64,000 nt of DNA from RYN-230 sp963814645 (GTDB lineage: Bacteria; Actinomycetota; Actinomycetes; Streptosporangiales; Streptosporangiaceae). The stretch is taken from the NCBI GenBank assembly GCA_963814645.1, contig CAWFDX010000015.1, positions 434,001-498,000 on the forward strand. Direction: 5' to 3'. A program made the position numbers and the translations under genes. Below, piece by piece: positions 47,192 through 57,044 of this stretch (positions within the stretch are counted from its first letter, which is position 1; every line of letters begins with the position of its first letter). Under the pieces are notes generated by a model, which made no database searches, was not told the DNA's origin, and saw only the letters and a list, made by a program, of their open reading frames with translations.

Positions 47192-47566
47192 GTGCCCACG
47201 ATCCAGCAGCTGGTCCGCAAGGGCCGCCAGGACAAGGTGGCTAAGACCACTACCCCGGCCCTGAAGGGCAGTCCTCAGCGCCGTGGTGTCTGCACGCGCG
47301 TTTACACGACTACGCCGAAGAAGCCGAACTCTGCGCTGCGCAAGGTGGCCAGGGTCCGGCTGACCAGCCAGATCGAGGTCACCGCCTACATCCCTGGGGT
47401 CGGCCACAACCTGCAGGAGCACTCCATCGTGCTGGTTCGCGGTGGCCGGGTGCGCGACCTGCCGGGTGTGCGCTACAAGATCATCCGGGGCGCCCTCGAC
47501 ACCCAGGGTGTGCGCAACCGTAAGCAGGCACGCAGCCGCTACGGCGCGAAGAAGGAGAAGAGCTGA
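47192..47566 (+). CDS. rpsL: 30S ribosomal protein S12 (Arg at position 88)
   Basis: The 124-residue S12 begins at GTG. K43 is present in TTTPKKPNSALRK. The second functional loop reads GGRVRDLPGVRY, with Arg at position 88 (codon CGC at 47453-47455) where the sensitive form has Lys. S12 lies at the decoding centre; K88R is a known streptomycin-resistance and accuracy substitution in mycobacteria and Streptomyces. Whether Arg is native for this lineage cannot be told. It is the first gene of the str operon. The C-terminal RKQARSRYGAKKEKS is typical for actinobacteria. Confidence 0.96.
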   Translation: MPTIQQLVRKGRQDKVAKTTTPALKGSPQRRGVCTRVYTTTPKKPNSALRKVARVRLTSQIEVTAYIPGVGHNLQEHSIVLVRGGRVRDLPGVRYKIIRGALDTQGVRNRKQARSRYGAKKEKS

Positions 47567-47567
47567 C

Positions 47568-48038
47568 ATGCCGCGTAAGGGGCCTGCGACCAAACGGCAG
47601 CTCGTCACCGATCCGGTGTACGGGTCGCCGCTGGTGACCGCGCTGGTGAACAAGGTGCTGCGCAGCGGCAAGCGTTCACTGGCCGAGCGGATCGTGTACG
47701 GCGCGCTCGAGGGCGCCAAGGAGCGGACAGGCAACGACCCGGTGGTCACGCTCAAGCGCGCGCTGGACAACGTGAAGCCGACCCTGGAGGTCCGCAGCCG
47801 CCGGGTTGGCGGCGCCACCTACCAGGTGCCGGTCGAGGTGCGGGCGTCGCGCAGCACCACGCTGGCGCTGCGCTGGCTGGTCTCGTACTCCCGGTCGCGG
47901 CGCGAGAAGACCATGACCGAGCGGCTGATGAACGAGCTGCTCGATGCGAGCAACGGCCTCGGGGCGAGCGTGAAGCGCCGCGAGGACACCCACAAGATGG
48001 CCGAATCCAACAAGGCGTTCGCGCATTACCGCTGGTAA
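47568..48038 (+). CDS. rpsG: 30S ribosomal protein S7
   Basis: Started at the ATG one base after the rpsL stop, this is a 156-residue S7: PRKGPATKRQLVTDPVYGSP, VTALVNKVLRSGKRSLAERI, TLEVRSRRVGGATYQVPVEV and MAESNKAFAHYRW. S7 nucleates assembly of the 30S head and contacts the E-site. It often represses translation of its own operon. The frame continues upstream into rpsL but that part is not used. Normal length. Confidence 0.96.
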   Translation: MPRKGPATKRQLVTDPVYGSPLVTALVNKVLRSGKRSLAERIVYGALEGAKERTGNDPVVTLKRALDNVKPTLEVRSRRVGGATYQVPVEVRASRSTTLALRWLVSYSRSRREKTMTERLMNELLDASNGLGASVKRREDTHKMAESNKAFAHYRW

Positions 48039-48088
48039 CGCGCGGGCCAACTCGGCCGACGACTGACGAAGCAGCGAGGAATCAAGAA

Positions 48089-50185
<2,097 letters not shown>

Positions 50186-50279
50186 CCACAGGTAACACAA
50201 ACGTCAATCAGAAGAACGGCGCAACGAGGAAGCGCCCTGGCCCCACCGCCGGTGGGGACGATCGCAACGAGGAGAAACA

Positions 50280-51473
50280 GTGGGCAAGGCCAAGTTCGAG
50301 CGGACCAAGCCGCACGTGAACATCGGCACCATCGGGCACATCGACCACGGCAAGACCACCCTGACCGCGGCGATCACCAAGGTGCTGCACGATAAGTATC
50401 CCGACATCAACCCCTTCACTCCCTTCGACCAGATCGACAACGCGAAGGAAGAGAAGGAGCGCGGGATCACCATCTCGATCTCGCACGTCGAGTACCAGAC
50501 CGACAAGCGGCACTACGCGCACGTGGACTGCCCGGGTCACGCGGACTACATCAAGAACATGATCACTGGTGCCGCGCAGATGGACGGGGCAATCCTGGTG
50601 GTCGCCGCCACCGACGGCCCGATGCCGCAGACCCGTGAGCACGTGCTGCTGGCCCGCCAGGTCGGCGTGCCGTACATCGTGGTCGCGCTGAATAAGGCCG
50701 ACATGGTGGACGACGAGGAGATCCTGGAGCTGGTCGAGCTCGAGGTACGCGAGCTGCTCACCACCTACGAGTTCCCCGGCGACGACGTCCCGGTGATCCG
50801 CGTCTCCGCGCTCAAGGCGCTGGAGGGCGACGCTGAGTGGGGCGCCAAGGTCATCGAGCTCATGGAGGCCTGTGACGACAGCATTCCCGAGCCGGTCCGG
50901 GACACCGAGAAGCCGTTCCTGATGCCGGTCGAGGATGTGTTCTCGATCACCGGCCGCGGCACCGTGGTGACCGGCCGGATCGAGCGCGGCAAGGTGCACA
51001 CCTCCGAGGAAGTCGAGATCATCGGCATCAAGGAGAAGGCCCAGCGGACCACGGTCACCGGTGTGGAGATGTTCCACAAGATCCTGGACGAGGGCCAGGC
51101 CGGGGACAACGCGGGCCTGCTGCTGCGCGGCATCAAGCGCGAGGATGTGGAGCGCGGCCAGGTCGTCATCAAGCCGGGCACCAACACCCCGCACACCGAG
51201 TTCGAGGGCCAGGTCTACATCCTGTCCAAGGACGAGGGCGGACGGCACACTCCGTTCTTCAACAACTACCGCCCGCAGTTCTACTTCCGGACCACGGACG
51301 TGACGGGCGTCGTCCACCTGCCCGAGGGCACCGAAATGGTGATGCCCGGCGACAACACCGAGATGCGCGTCGAGCTGATCCAGCCCATCGCCATGGAGGA
51401 GGGGCTCCGCTTCGCTATCCGCGAGGGCGGCCGCACCGTTGGCGCCGGCCGGGTCACCAAGATTATTAAGTAG
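50280..51473 (+). CDS. tuf: Elongation factor Tu
   Basis: The 397-residue GTPase shows GHIDHGKT at residues 19-26, the DCPGHADYIKNM switch II, NKAD and SALKALEG motifs, and domains II-III with GMVLxKPG-like RGQVVIKPGTNTPHTEFE. It carries aminoacyl-tRNA to the ribosome. The start is GTG after GAGGAGAAACA. The 94-bp gap to fusA contains a 7-bp hairpin (CCCCACC/GGTGGGG) and a repeated GCAACGAGGA. A long perfect hairpin stands just after the stop, before rpsJ. Confidence 0.97.
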   Translation: MGKAKFERTKPHVNIGTIGHIDHGKTTLTAAITKVLHDKYPDINPFTPFDQIDNAKEEKERGITISISHVEYQTDKRHYAHVDCPGHADYIKNMITGAAQMDGAILVVAATDGPMPQTREHVLLARQVGVPYIVVALNKADMVDDEEILELVELEVRELLTTYEFPGDDVPVIRVSALKALEGDAEWGAKVIELMEACDDSIPEPVRDTEKPFLMPVEDVFSITGRGTVVTGRIERGKVHTSEEVEIIGIKEKAQRTTVTGVEMFHKILDEGQAGDNAGLLLRGIKREDVERGQVVIKPGTNTPHTEFEGQVYILSKDEGGRHTPFFNNYRPQFYFRTTDVTGVVHLPEGTEMVMPGDNTEMRVELIQPIAMEEGLRFAIREGGRTVGAGRVTKIIK

Positions 51474-51478
51474 TGAAT

Positions 51479-51511
51479 CCGCCGCCCCCGGCCACCGGCC
51501 GGGGGCGGCGG
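51479..51511 (+). terminator. Perfect 15-bp hairpin between tuf and rpsJ
   Basis: CCGCCGCCCCCGGCC (51479-51493) and GGCCGGGGGCGGCGG (51497-51511) pair perfectly around ACC. No T-run follows. It may be a terminator or attenuator separating the str and S10 transcripts, or only protect the 3' end of the tuf message. Confidence 0.65.
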
Positions 51512-51563
51512 ACACTGCGCGCGAACGCAGAACCGGCCTACGGAACGAAGGAATCGAAGGCAC

Positions 51564-51873
51564 ATGGCGGGACAAAAGATCCGCATCCGGCTCAAGGCTT
51601 ATGACCACGAGGTCATCGACAGCTCGGCGCGGAAGATCGTTGACACGGTGACGCGCACCGGCGCGCGGGTTGCCGGGCCTGTCCCGCTGCCCACCGAGAA
51701 GAACGTCTACTGCGTCATCCGCTCGCCGCACAAGTACAAGGACTCGCGGGAGCACTTCGAGATGCGCACGCATAAGCGGCTGATCGACATCATCGACCCC
51801 ACGCCGAAGACCGTTCAACTCGCTGATGCGGCTGGATCTGCCCGCCGGCGTTGACATCGAGATCAAGCTCTGA
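51564..51873 (+). CDS. rpsJ: 30S ribosomal protein S10, frameshifted near 3' end
   Basis: The first 83 or so residues are normal S10 (GQKIRIRLKAYDHEVIDSSA, RKIVDTVTRTGARVAGPVPL, RLIDIIDPTPKTV). At 51814-51815 an extra T turns GTC-AAC-TCG into GTT-CAA-CTC. As written, the frame ends at 51854 with VQLADAAGSARRR. Dropping one T restores VNSLMRLDLPAGVDIEIKL and the normal stop, for 102 residues, the usual length. S10 is essential for 30S assembly and binds NusB in antitermination. A sequence error is likelier than a real defect. The gene leads the S10 cluster, 90 bp after tuf. Confidence 0.9.
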
Positions 51874-51886
51874 GGAACGCACCGAC

Positions 51887-52555
51887 ATGACCAAGCACAT
51901 CAAGGGCGTGCTCGGCACGAAGCTCGGCATGAGCCAGGTCTTCGACGCCGAAGGGCGCATGGTTCCCGTCACGGTTATCGAGGCGGGTCCCTGCGTGGTG
52001 ACCGCGGTGCGCACTCCGGACGCCAACGGGTACTCCGCGGTGCAGCTGGGCTACGGCGAGGTCGACCCGCGCCGGGTCAACCAGCCGCTGGCCGGCCACT
52101 TCGCCAAGGCCGCCGTGACGCCGCGCCGGTACCTGGCCGAGCTCAGGACCAATGACGCCACCGACTACACCCTCGGCCAGGAAGTCACCGCCGAGACTTT
52201 CGCCGCGGGCGACCTGGTCAACGTGACCGGGCGGAGCAAGGGCAAGGGCACCGCGGGCGTGATGAAGCGGCACGGCTTCAAGGGTTTGAGCGCCTCGCAC
52301 GGCACCCAGCGCAAGCACCGCTCGCCCGGGTCGATCGGCGGCTGCGCCACCCCGGGCCGGGTGTTCAAGGGCGTGCGGATGGCTGGCCGGATGGGCAGCG
52401 CCCGCACCACCACACCGAACCTGACCGTGCACGCGGTGGACGCCGAGCGCGGGCTGCTGCTGATCCGCGGGGCGGTGCCCGGTCCCAAGGGCGGGCTGAT
52501 CCTGGTCCGCAGCGCGATCCGGGCCGCCCAGTCCGCCACCAAGGAGGCCTCGTGA
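51887..52555 (+). CDS. rplC: 50S ribosomal protein L3
   Basis: The 222-residue L3 begins TKHIKGVLGTKLGMSQVFDA and contains GRSKGKGTAGVMKRHGFKGL, SHGTQRKHRSPGSIGGCATP and GRVFKGVRMAGRMG, the long loop that reaches the peptidyl-transferase centre. It is one of the first proteins bound in 50S assembly. The start lies 13 bp after the restored rpsJ stop. The frame upstream of this ATG is out-of-gene. Its last codons overlap rplD in GTGA. Conserved and complete. Confidence 0.96.
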   Translation: MTKHIKGVLGTKLGMSQVFDAEGRMVPVTVIEAGPCVVTAVRTPDANGYSAVQLGYGEVDPRRVNQPLAGHFAKAAVTPRRYLAELRTNDATDYTLGQEVTAETFAAGDLVNVTGRSKGKGTAGVMKRHGFKGLSASHGTQRKHRSPGSIGGCATPGRVFKGVRMAGRMGSARTTTPNLTVHAVDAERGLLLIRGAVPGPKGGLILVRSAIRAAQSATKEAS

Positions 52556-53331
52556 GCACCACCGTCAGCGTCGTCTCCCCGTCCGGCGCCAAGAACGCCA
52601 AGAGCCAGGACGTTGAGCTGCCCGATGAGATCTTCGGCGCGAAGGTCAATGTGCCGCTGATGCACCAGGTCGTGGTGGCCCAGGAGGCCGCGGCCCGGCA
52701 GGGCACGCATGCCACCAAGACCCGTGGCCTGGTCCGCGGCGGCGGCCGGAAGCCGTACCGGCAGAAGGGCACCGGCCGGGCCCGCCAGGGCAGCGTCCGG
52801 GCGCCGCAGTACACCGGCGGCGGCACCGTGCACGGCCCGCAGCCCCGGTCCTACGTGCAGCGGACCCCGAAGAAGATGAAGACTGCCGCGCTCCGCGGTG
52901 CGCTGTCCGACCGGGCCAGCAACGGCCGGGTCGCGGTGGTCAGCCAGTTCGTCGAGGGCGACGTGCCCAGCACCAGCGGCGCACTGGACGTGCTGCGCGC
53001 CGCGATCGGGCTGCTCGCCGAGAAGCGGCTGGTCAAGGTGCTGGTCGTCACCCAGCCCGACGACGAGCTGGCCTGGAAGAGCCTGCGCAACGTACCCAGC
53101 GTCCGGCTGCTGGCGGTGGGCCAGCTGAACACCTACGACGTTCTGGCCAGTGAGCACGTGGTGTTCACCCAGGCGGCGCTGGAGCAGCTCACCGGCCGCG
53201 AGGCGGTGCCGGCCAAGAAGGACGCGGCGCCGGCCAAGAAGGACGCGCCGTCGGCCAAGAAGGACGCGCCGTCGGCCAAGGAGGACGCGGCGCCGGCCAA
53301 GAAGACGGCCAAGAAAGAGGATGAGCAGTGA
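52552..53331 (+). CDS. rplD: 50S ribosomal protein L4 with Lys/Ala-rich tail
   Basis: The 259-residue L4 starts at GTG. The globular domain has KVNVPLMHQVVVAQEAAARQ, the exit-tunnel loop GGGRKPYRQKGTGRARQGSV, and ALRGALSDRASNGRV. Residues from about 220 form a tail of PAKKDA/PSAKKDA repeats coded by 18- and 15-bp direct repeats, absent from enteric L4 (201 residues). L4 lines the peptide exit tunnel and in enterics regulates the S10 operon. The GTGA overlaps at both ends couple it to rplC and rplW. Confidence 0.95.
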   Translation: MSTTVSVVSPSGAKNAKSQDVELPDEIFGAKVNVPLMHQVVVAQEAAARQGTHATKTRGLVRGGGRKPYRQKGTGRARQGSVRAPQYTGGGTVHGPQPRSYVQRTPKKMKTAALRGALSDRASNGRVAVVSQFVEGDVPSTSGALDVLRAAIGLLAEKRLVKVLVVTQPDDELAWKSLRNVPSVRLLAVGQLNTYDVLASEHVVFTQAALEQLTGREAVPAKKDAAPAKKDAPSAKKDAPSAKEDAAPAKKTAKKEDEQ

Positions 53332-53636
53332 GCGCGACCCGGATCCACAATCCCCGCGACATCCTGCTGCGGCCGATCATCTCGGAGAAGACCTACCGGC
53401 TCGCGGACGATGGCAAGTACACCTTCCTGGTGCCGCAGGACGCCAACCGGACCGAGGTCCGGCAGGCCGTCGAGGCCATCTTCGGCGTCAAGGTGACCGG
53501 GGTGAACACGCTCAACCGGCCGGGCAAGCGGCGCCGCACCCGGTACGGCTGGGGCCAGCGGCCGTCCACCAAGCGGGCCATCGTCAGCCTGGCCGAGGGT
53601 GAGCGGATCGACGTCTTCGGCGGACCGGTCAGCTAG
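53328..53636 (+). CDS. rplW: 50S ribosomal protein L23
   Basis: The 102-residue L23 has NPRDILLRPIISEKTYRLAD, FLVPQDANRTEVRQAVEAIF and VNTLNRPGKRRRTRYGWGQR. It sits at the tunnel exit, where it docks trigger factor and SRP. The start is a GTG overlapping the rplD stop. It is followed by rplB 29 bp on. Length and motif order are normal for actinobacteria. Confidence 0.96.
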   Translation: MSATRIHNPRDILLRPIISEKTYRLADDGKYTFLVPQDANRTEVRQAVEAIFGVKVTGVNTLNRPGKRRRTRYGWGQRPSTKRAIVSLAEGERIDVFGGPVS

Positions 53637-53665
53637 CGCGGCCAGATAGAGGAGCTTGAGCACAC

Positions 53666-54499
53666 ATGGCTATCCGCAAGTACAAGCCGACGACCCCGGG
53701 ACGGCGGGGCGCGAGCGGCGCGGACTTCTCCGAGCTCACCCGCAGTGAGCCGGAGAAGTCGCTGGTCCGCCCGCTGTCCTCGAAGGGCGGCCGGAACGTG
53801 CACGGCCGGATCACCGCGCGGCACCAGGGTGGCGGGCACAAGCGTTCGTACCGGCTGATCGACTTCCGGCGCAACGACAAGGACGGCGTGCCGGCCAAGG
53901 TCGCACACATCGAGTACGACCCCAACCGGACGTCCCGGATCGCGCTGCTGCACTACGCCGACGGCGAGAAGCGGTACATCCTCTGCCCGGAGGGGCTGGC
54001 CCAGGGCGACCGGGTGGAGAACGGCCCGGGCTCGGACATCCGGCCGGGTAACTGCCTGCCGCTGCGGAACATCCCGACCGGCACCGTGGTGCACGCGATT
54101 GAGCTGCGCCCGGGCGGCGGGGCCAAGATCGCCCGGTCGGCCGGCTCCGGTGTCCAGCTGCTGGCCAAGGACGGCGGGTTCGCCCAGCTGCGGATGCCGT
54201 CCGGTGAGATCCGCCGGGTTGACGCGGCCTGCCGGGCCACCGTCGGCGAGGTCGGCAACTCGGAGCAGGGCAACATCAAGCTCGGCAAGGCGGGCCGCAA
54301 CCGGTGGAAGGGACACCGTCCCTCGGTGCGCGGTGTCGCGATGAACCCGGTCGACCACCCGCTCGGCGGTGGCGAGGGTAAGAGCTCCGGCGGCCGGCAC
54401 CCGGTCAGCCCGTGGGGCAAGCCCGAGGGCCGGACCCGGCAAGCAAACAAGTCCAGCGACCGGATGATCGTCCGCAGGCGCAGCAAGAAGAAGCGGTAG
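53666..54499 (+). CDS. rplB: 50S ribosomal protein L2
   Basis: A 277-residue L2: AIRKYKPTTPGRRGASGADF, GRNVHGRITARHQGGGHKRS and the functional H-loop (GVAMNPVDHPLGGGEGKSSG) with the His needed for peptidyl transferase activity. It ends with basic KSSDRMIVRRRSKKKR. L2 bridges 50S and 30S. An ATG with GAGGAGCTTG upstream is the start. Standard position in the S10 cluster, followed by rpsS after 12 bp. Confidence 0.97.
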   Translation: MAIRKYKPTTPGRRGASGADFSELTRSEPEKSLVRPLSSKGGRNVHGRITARHQGGGHKRSYRLIDFRRNDKDGVPAKVAHIEYDPNRTSRIALLHYADGEKRYILCPEGLAQGDRVENGPGSDIRPGNCLPLRNIPTGTVVHAIELRPGGGAKIARSAGSGVQLLAKDGGFAQLRMPSGEIRRVDAACRATVGEVGNSEQGNIKLGKAGRNRWKGHRPSVRGVAMNPVDHPLGGGEGKSSGGRHPVSPWGKPEGRTRQANKSSDRMIVRRRSKKKR

Positions 54500-54511
54500 G
54501 AGCACTAAGCG

Positions 54512-54790
54512 ATGCCTCGTAGCCTAAAGAAGGGCCCGTTCGTCGACGACCACCTGATTAAGAAGGTGGACGCGCAGAACGACGCCGGAACCCGGAACCT
54601 GATCAAGACGTGGTCACGGCGTTCCATGATCGTTCCGGCCATGCTGGGCCACACGATCGCGGTGCACGACGGCCGCAAGCATGTGCCGGTGTTCATCACC
54701 GAGGCCATGGTCGGCCACAAGCTCGGTGAGTTCGCGCCGACGCGCACGTTCCGCAGCCACGTCAGGGATGACCGGCGCAGCCGCCGCTAG
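54512..54790 (+). CDS. rpsS: 30S ribosomal protein S19
   Basis: A 92-residue S19 (PRSLKKGPFVDDHLIKKVDA, SRRSMIVPAMLGHTIAVHDG, TEAMVGHKLGEFAPTRTFRS). It forms a complex with S13 in the 30S head near the A-site. It starts at ATG, 12 bp after rplB, and is followed by rplV after 37 bp. The sequence is ordinary for the family and its basic C-terminus DDRRSRR is typical of actinobacteria. Confidence 0.96.
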   Translation: MPRSLKKGPFVDDHLIKKVDAQNDAGTRNLIKTWSRRSMIVPAMLGHTIAVHDGRKHVPVFITEAMVGHKLGEFAPTRTFRSHVRDDRRSRR

Positions 54791-54827
54791 GCCGCATCTG
54801 CGCAGACAGAGAGAGCGAGTAAGACAG

Positions 54828-55178
54828 ATGGAAGCAAGGGCAAAGGCGCGGTATGTCCGCGTCACGCCGCGGAAGGCCCGCCGTGTGGTGGACCTCATCC
54901 GTGGCCTGCCTGCTACCGATGCGCAGGCGGTGCTCCAGTTCGCGCCGCAGTCGGCCAGTGACCCGGTAGGCAAGGTGCTGGCCAGCGCCATTGCCAACGC
55001 CGAGTACGGCCAGCAGGTGGACGCCGACTCGCTCGTGGTCAGCCGGGCGTGGGTGGACGAGGGCCCGACGCTGAAGCGGTTCCGGCCACGCGCCCAGGGC
55101 CGCGGCTACCGGATCAACAAGCGGACCAGCCACATCACGGTGATCGTGTCCGATGAAGCCCAGGGGAGGTCCCGCTAG
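54828..55178 (+). CDS. rplV: 50S ribosomal protein L22
   Basis: The 116-residue L22 begins MEARAKARYVRVTPRKARRV. The beta-hairpin that lines the exit tunnel is RFRPRAQGRGYRINKRTSHI. Changes in that hairpin cause macrolide resistance in other species; none are obvious here. The ATG follows GAGAGCGAGTAAGAC. A longer frame running through the rpsS end is not used. The TAG stop overlaps by one base the GTG start of rpsC. Confidence 0.95.
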   Translation: MEARAKARYVRVTPRKARRVVDLIRGLPATDAQAVLQFAPQSASDPVGKVLASAIANAEYGQQVDADSLVVSRAWVDEGPTLKRFRPRAQGRGYRINKRTSHITVIVSDEAQGRSR

Positions 55179-56053
55179 TGGGGCAGAAAGTGAACCCGCA
55201 CGGGTTCCGGCTGGGCATCACCACCGACTTCAAGAGCCGGTGGTATGCCGACAAGCTGTACAAGGACTACGTCGCGGAAGATGTGGCCATCCGCCGGATG
55301 TTGCAGCGCGGCATGGAGCGGGCCGGCATCTCCAAGGTGGAGATCGAGCGCACCAGGGACCGGGTCCGGGTGGACATCCACACCGCGCGGCCGGGCATCG
55401 TCATCGGCCGCCGCGGCGCCGAAGCCGACCGGATCCGCAGTGACCTGGAGAAGCTGACCGGCAAGCAGATCCAGCTGAACATCCTCGAGGTGAAGAACCC
55501 GGAGACCGACGCGCAGCTCGTCGCGCAGGGCGTGGCCGAGCAGCTGTCCAGCCGGGTGTCCTTCCGCCGGGCGATGCGCAAGGCCATGCAGACGACGATG
55601 AAGAGCCCGGGCGCCAAGGGCATCCGGGTGCAGTGCTCCGGCCGTCTCGGCGGCGCGGAGATGTCCCGGTCCGAGTTCTACCGCGAGGGCCGGGTACCGC
55701 TGCACACGCTGCGTGCGGACATCGACTACGGCTTCTACGAGGCCCGGACGACGTTCGGCCGGATCGGCGTGAAGGTCTGGATCTACCGCGGCGAGGCGCC
55801 GCAGACCCGGGCCGAGCGCGAGGCGGCCGCGGCCGCCCTGCGGGCCGGCCAGCGCCGGGACCGGCCGACCGGACCGCAGCGGCGGCGGCGTCCCGAGGGC
55901 GCCGACCGCGGCGACCGGGCGCCGGGCGGCGACCGCCCCGACCGGGGCGGAGCGGACCAGGCGCCCGCCGGCCAGGCCAGCACGCCCGCACCGACCGCGG
56001 CGACCGCACCGGCCGAGGCGGCGCCCGCGGCGACCAGCGGTGAGGAGGGCTGA
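55178..56053 (+). CDS. rpsC: 30S ribosomal protein S3 with extended C-terminus
   Basis: At 291 residues this is longer than enteric S3 (233). GQKVNPHGFRLGITTDFKSR opens it, the KH domain follows (VRVDIHTARPGIVIGRRGAE), then the second domain with GRLGGAEMSRSEFYREGRVP and FGRIGVKVWIYRGE. After about residue 212 the tail is rich in Arg, Pro, Gly and Ala. S3 forms part of the mRNA entry channel and helicase. Start at GTG with GGGGAGGTCC upstream. A low-complexity tail is common in high-GC actinobacteria. Confidence 0.95.
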   Translation: MGQKVNPHGFRLGITTDFKSRWYADKLYKDYVAEDVAIRRMLQRGMERAGISKVEIERTRDRVRVDIHTARPGIVIGRRGAEADRIRSDLEKLTGKQIQLNILEVKNPETDAQLVAQGVAEQLSSRVSFRRAMRKAMQTTMKSPGAKGIRVQCSGRLGGAEMSRSEFYREGRVPLHTLRADIDYGFYEARTTFGRIGVKVWIYRGEAPQTRAEREAAAAALRAGQRRDRPTGPQRRRRPEGADRGDRAPGGDRPDRGGADQAPAGQASTPAPTAATAPAEAAPAATSGEEG

Positions 56054-56056
56054 GTC

Positions 56057-56476
56057 ATGCTTATCCCGCGCAGGGTCAAGCACCGCAAGCAGCACCGGCC
56101 GGACCGGCACGGGGCGGCCAAGGGCGGCACCCGGGTGGCCTTCGGTGAGTACGGCATCCAGGCGCTGGAGCACGCGTACGTGACCAACCGGCAGATCGAG
56201 GCTGCCCGTATCGCGATGACCCGGCACATCCGCCGTGGCGGCAAGGTGTGGATCACCATCTACCCGGACCGCCCGCTGACCAAGAAGCCGGCTGAGACCC
56301 GGATGGGGTCCGGCAAGGGCTCGCCGGAGTGGTGGGTGGCCAACGTCAAGCCAGGCCGGGTGATGTTCGAGCTGTCCGGGGTGGCCGAGCCGGTGGCCCG
56401 CGAGGCACTCCGCCGGGCCATGCACAAGCTGCCAATGAAAACTAAGTTCGTGAAGCGCGAAGTGGGTGAGGCGTGA
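56057..56476 (+). CDS. rplP: 50S ribosomal protein L16
   Basis: A 139-residue L16 (LIPRRVKHRKQHRPDRHGAA, GKVWITIYPDRPLTKKPAET, RMGSGKGSPEWWVANVKPGR). It binds near the A-site tRNA elbow and is needed for peptidyl transferase function. The Arg in RMGSGKG that can be hydroxylated is present. Evernimicin-resistance positions look normal. The ATG lies 3 bp after rpsC and its stop overlaps the start of rpmC. Confidence 0.96.
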   Translation: MLIPRRVKHRKQHRPDRHGAAKGGTRVAFGEYGIQALEHAYVTNRQIEAARIAMTRHIRRGGKVWITIYPDRPLTKKPAETRMGSGKGSPEWWVANVKPGRVMFELSGVAEPVAREALRRAMHKLPMKTKFVKREVGEA

Positions 56477-56712
56477 TGGCTGGACTGGCCGCCACTGACC
56501 TCCGGAACTCCTCCGAGGAAGAACTCGACAGCAAGCTGGCCGAGGCCAAGACCGAGCTGTTCAACTTGCGGTTCCAGGCCGCGACCGGGCAGCTGGAGAG
56601 CCACGGGCGGCTGCGCGCCGTCCGGAAAGAGATCGCCCGCATCTACACCGTGAAGCGGGAACGCGAGCTCGGCATCGTGACGCTGGTGCAGGAGGCGGAA
56701 GAGAGTGAGTGA
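56476..56712 (+). CDS. rpmC: 50S ribosomal protein L29
   Basis: The 78-residue L29 is a two-helix coiled protein: RNSSEEELDSKLAEAKTELF then LRFQAATGQLESHGRLRAVR and KEIARIYTVKRERELG. It lies at the tunnel exit beside L23. ATG at 56476 shares a base with the rplP stop; a GTG one codon earlier is also possible. The stop overlaps rpsQ by 8 bp. Slightly longer than enteric L29 because of an acidic tail. Confidence 0.95.
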   Translation: MAGLAATDLRNSSEEELDSKLAEAKTELFNLRFQAATGQLESHGRLRAVRKEIARIYTVKRERELGIVTLVQEAEESE

Positions 56713-56986
56713 CGTGCAGCAGGACGCGGCCCTGGTCCGTGGCTACCGCAAGGTCCGCGAGGGCTACGTGGTCAGCGACAAGATGGACAAGACCGTGGTG
56801 GTCGAGGTCGAGGACCGGGTCAAGCACCCGAAGTACGGCAAGATCATCCGGCGGACTAAGAGGTACATCGCACACGACGGCGAGAACACGTGCGGCGTCG
56901 GCGACCGGGTGCGGCTGATGGAAACCAGGCCGCTGTCCGCGACGAAGCGCTGGCGCGTCGCGGAAATCCTGGAGAAGGCCAAGTAA
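56705..56986 (+). CDS. rpsQ: 30S ribosomal protein S17
   Basis: The 93-residue S17 has an OB fold (GYRKVREGYVVSDKMDKTVV, RVKHPKYGKIIRRTKRYIAH) and ends PLSATKRWRVAEILEKAK. It binds 16S rRNA early in 30S assembly. It starts at GTG within the end of rpmC. After the stop 58 bp precede rplN, containing the GC-rich hairpin-like CCGCGGGGCGCGGGCCCCGC, possibly the border between S10 and spc clusters. Confidence 0.95.
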   Translation: MSDVQQDAALVRGYRKVREGYVVSDKMDKTVVVEVEDRVKHPKYGKIIRRTKRYIAHDGENTCGVGDRVRLMETRPLSATKRWRVAEILEKAK

Positions 56987-57044
56987 CAACCACCCGCGGG
57001 GCGCGGGCCCCGCGAGACCCCGGCGTCAGGAAGCAGGAGTTGAC

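Noticed and set aside
51790..51873. Programmed frameshifting in rpsJ as in prfB
   Set aside because: No slippery codon followed by a stop, no internal Shine-Dalgarno, and S10 is not known to use recoding; a sequence error is simpler. Left as a finding to check.
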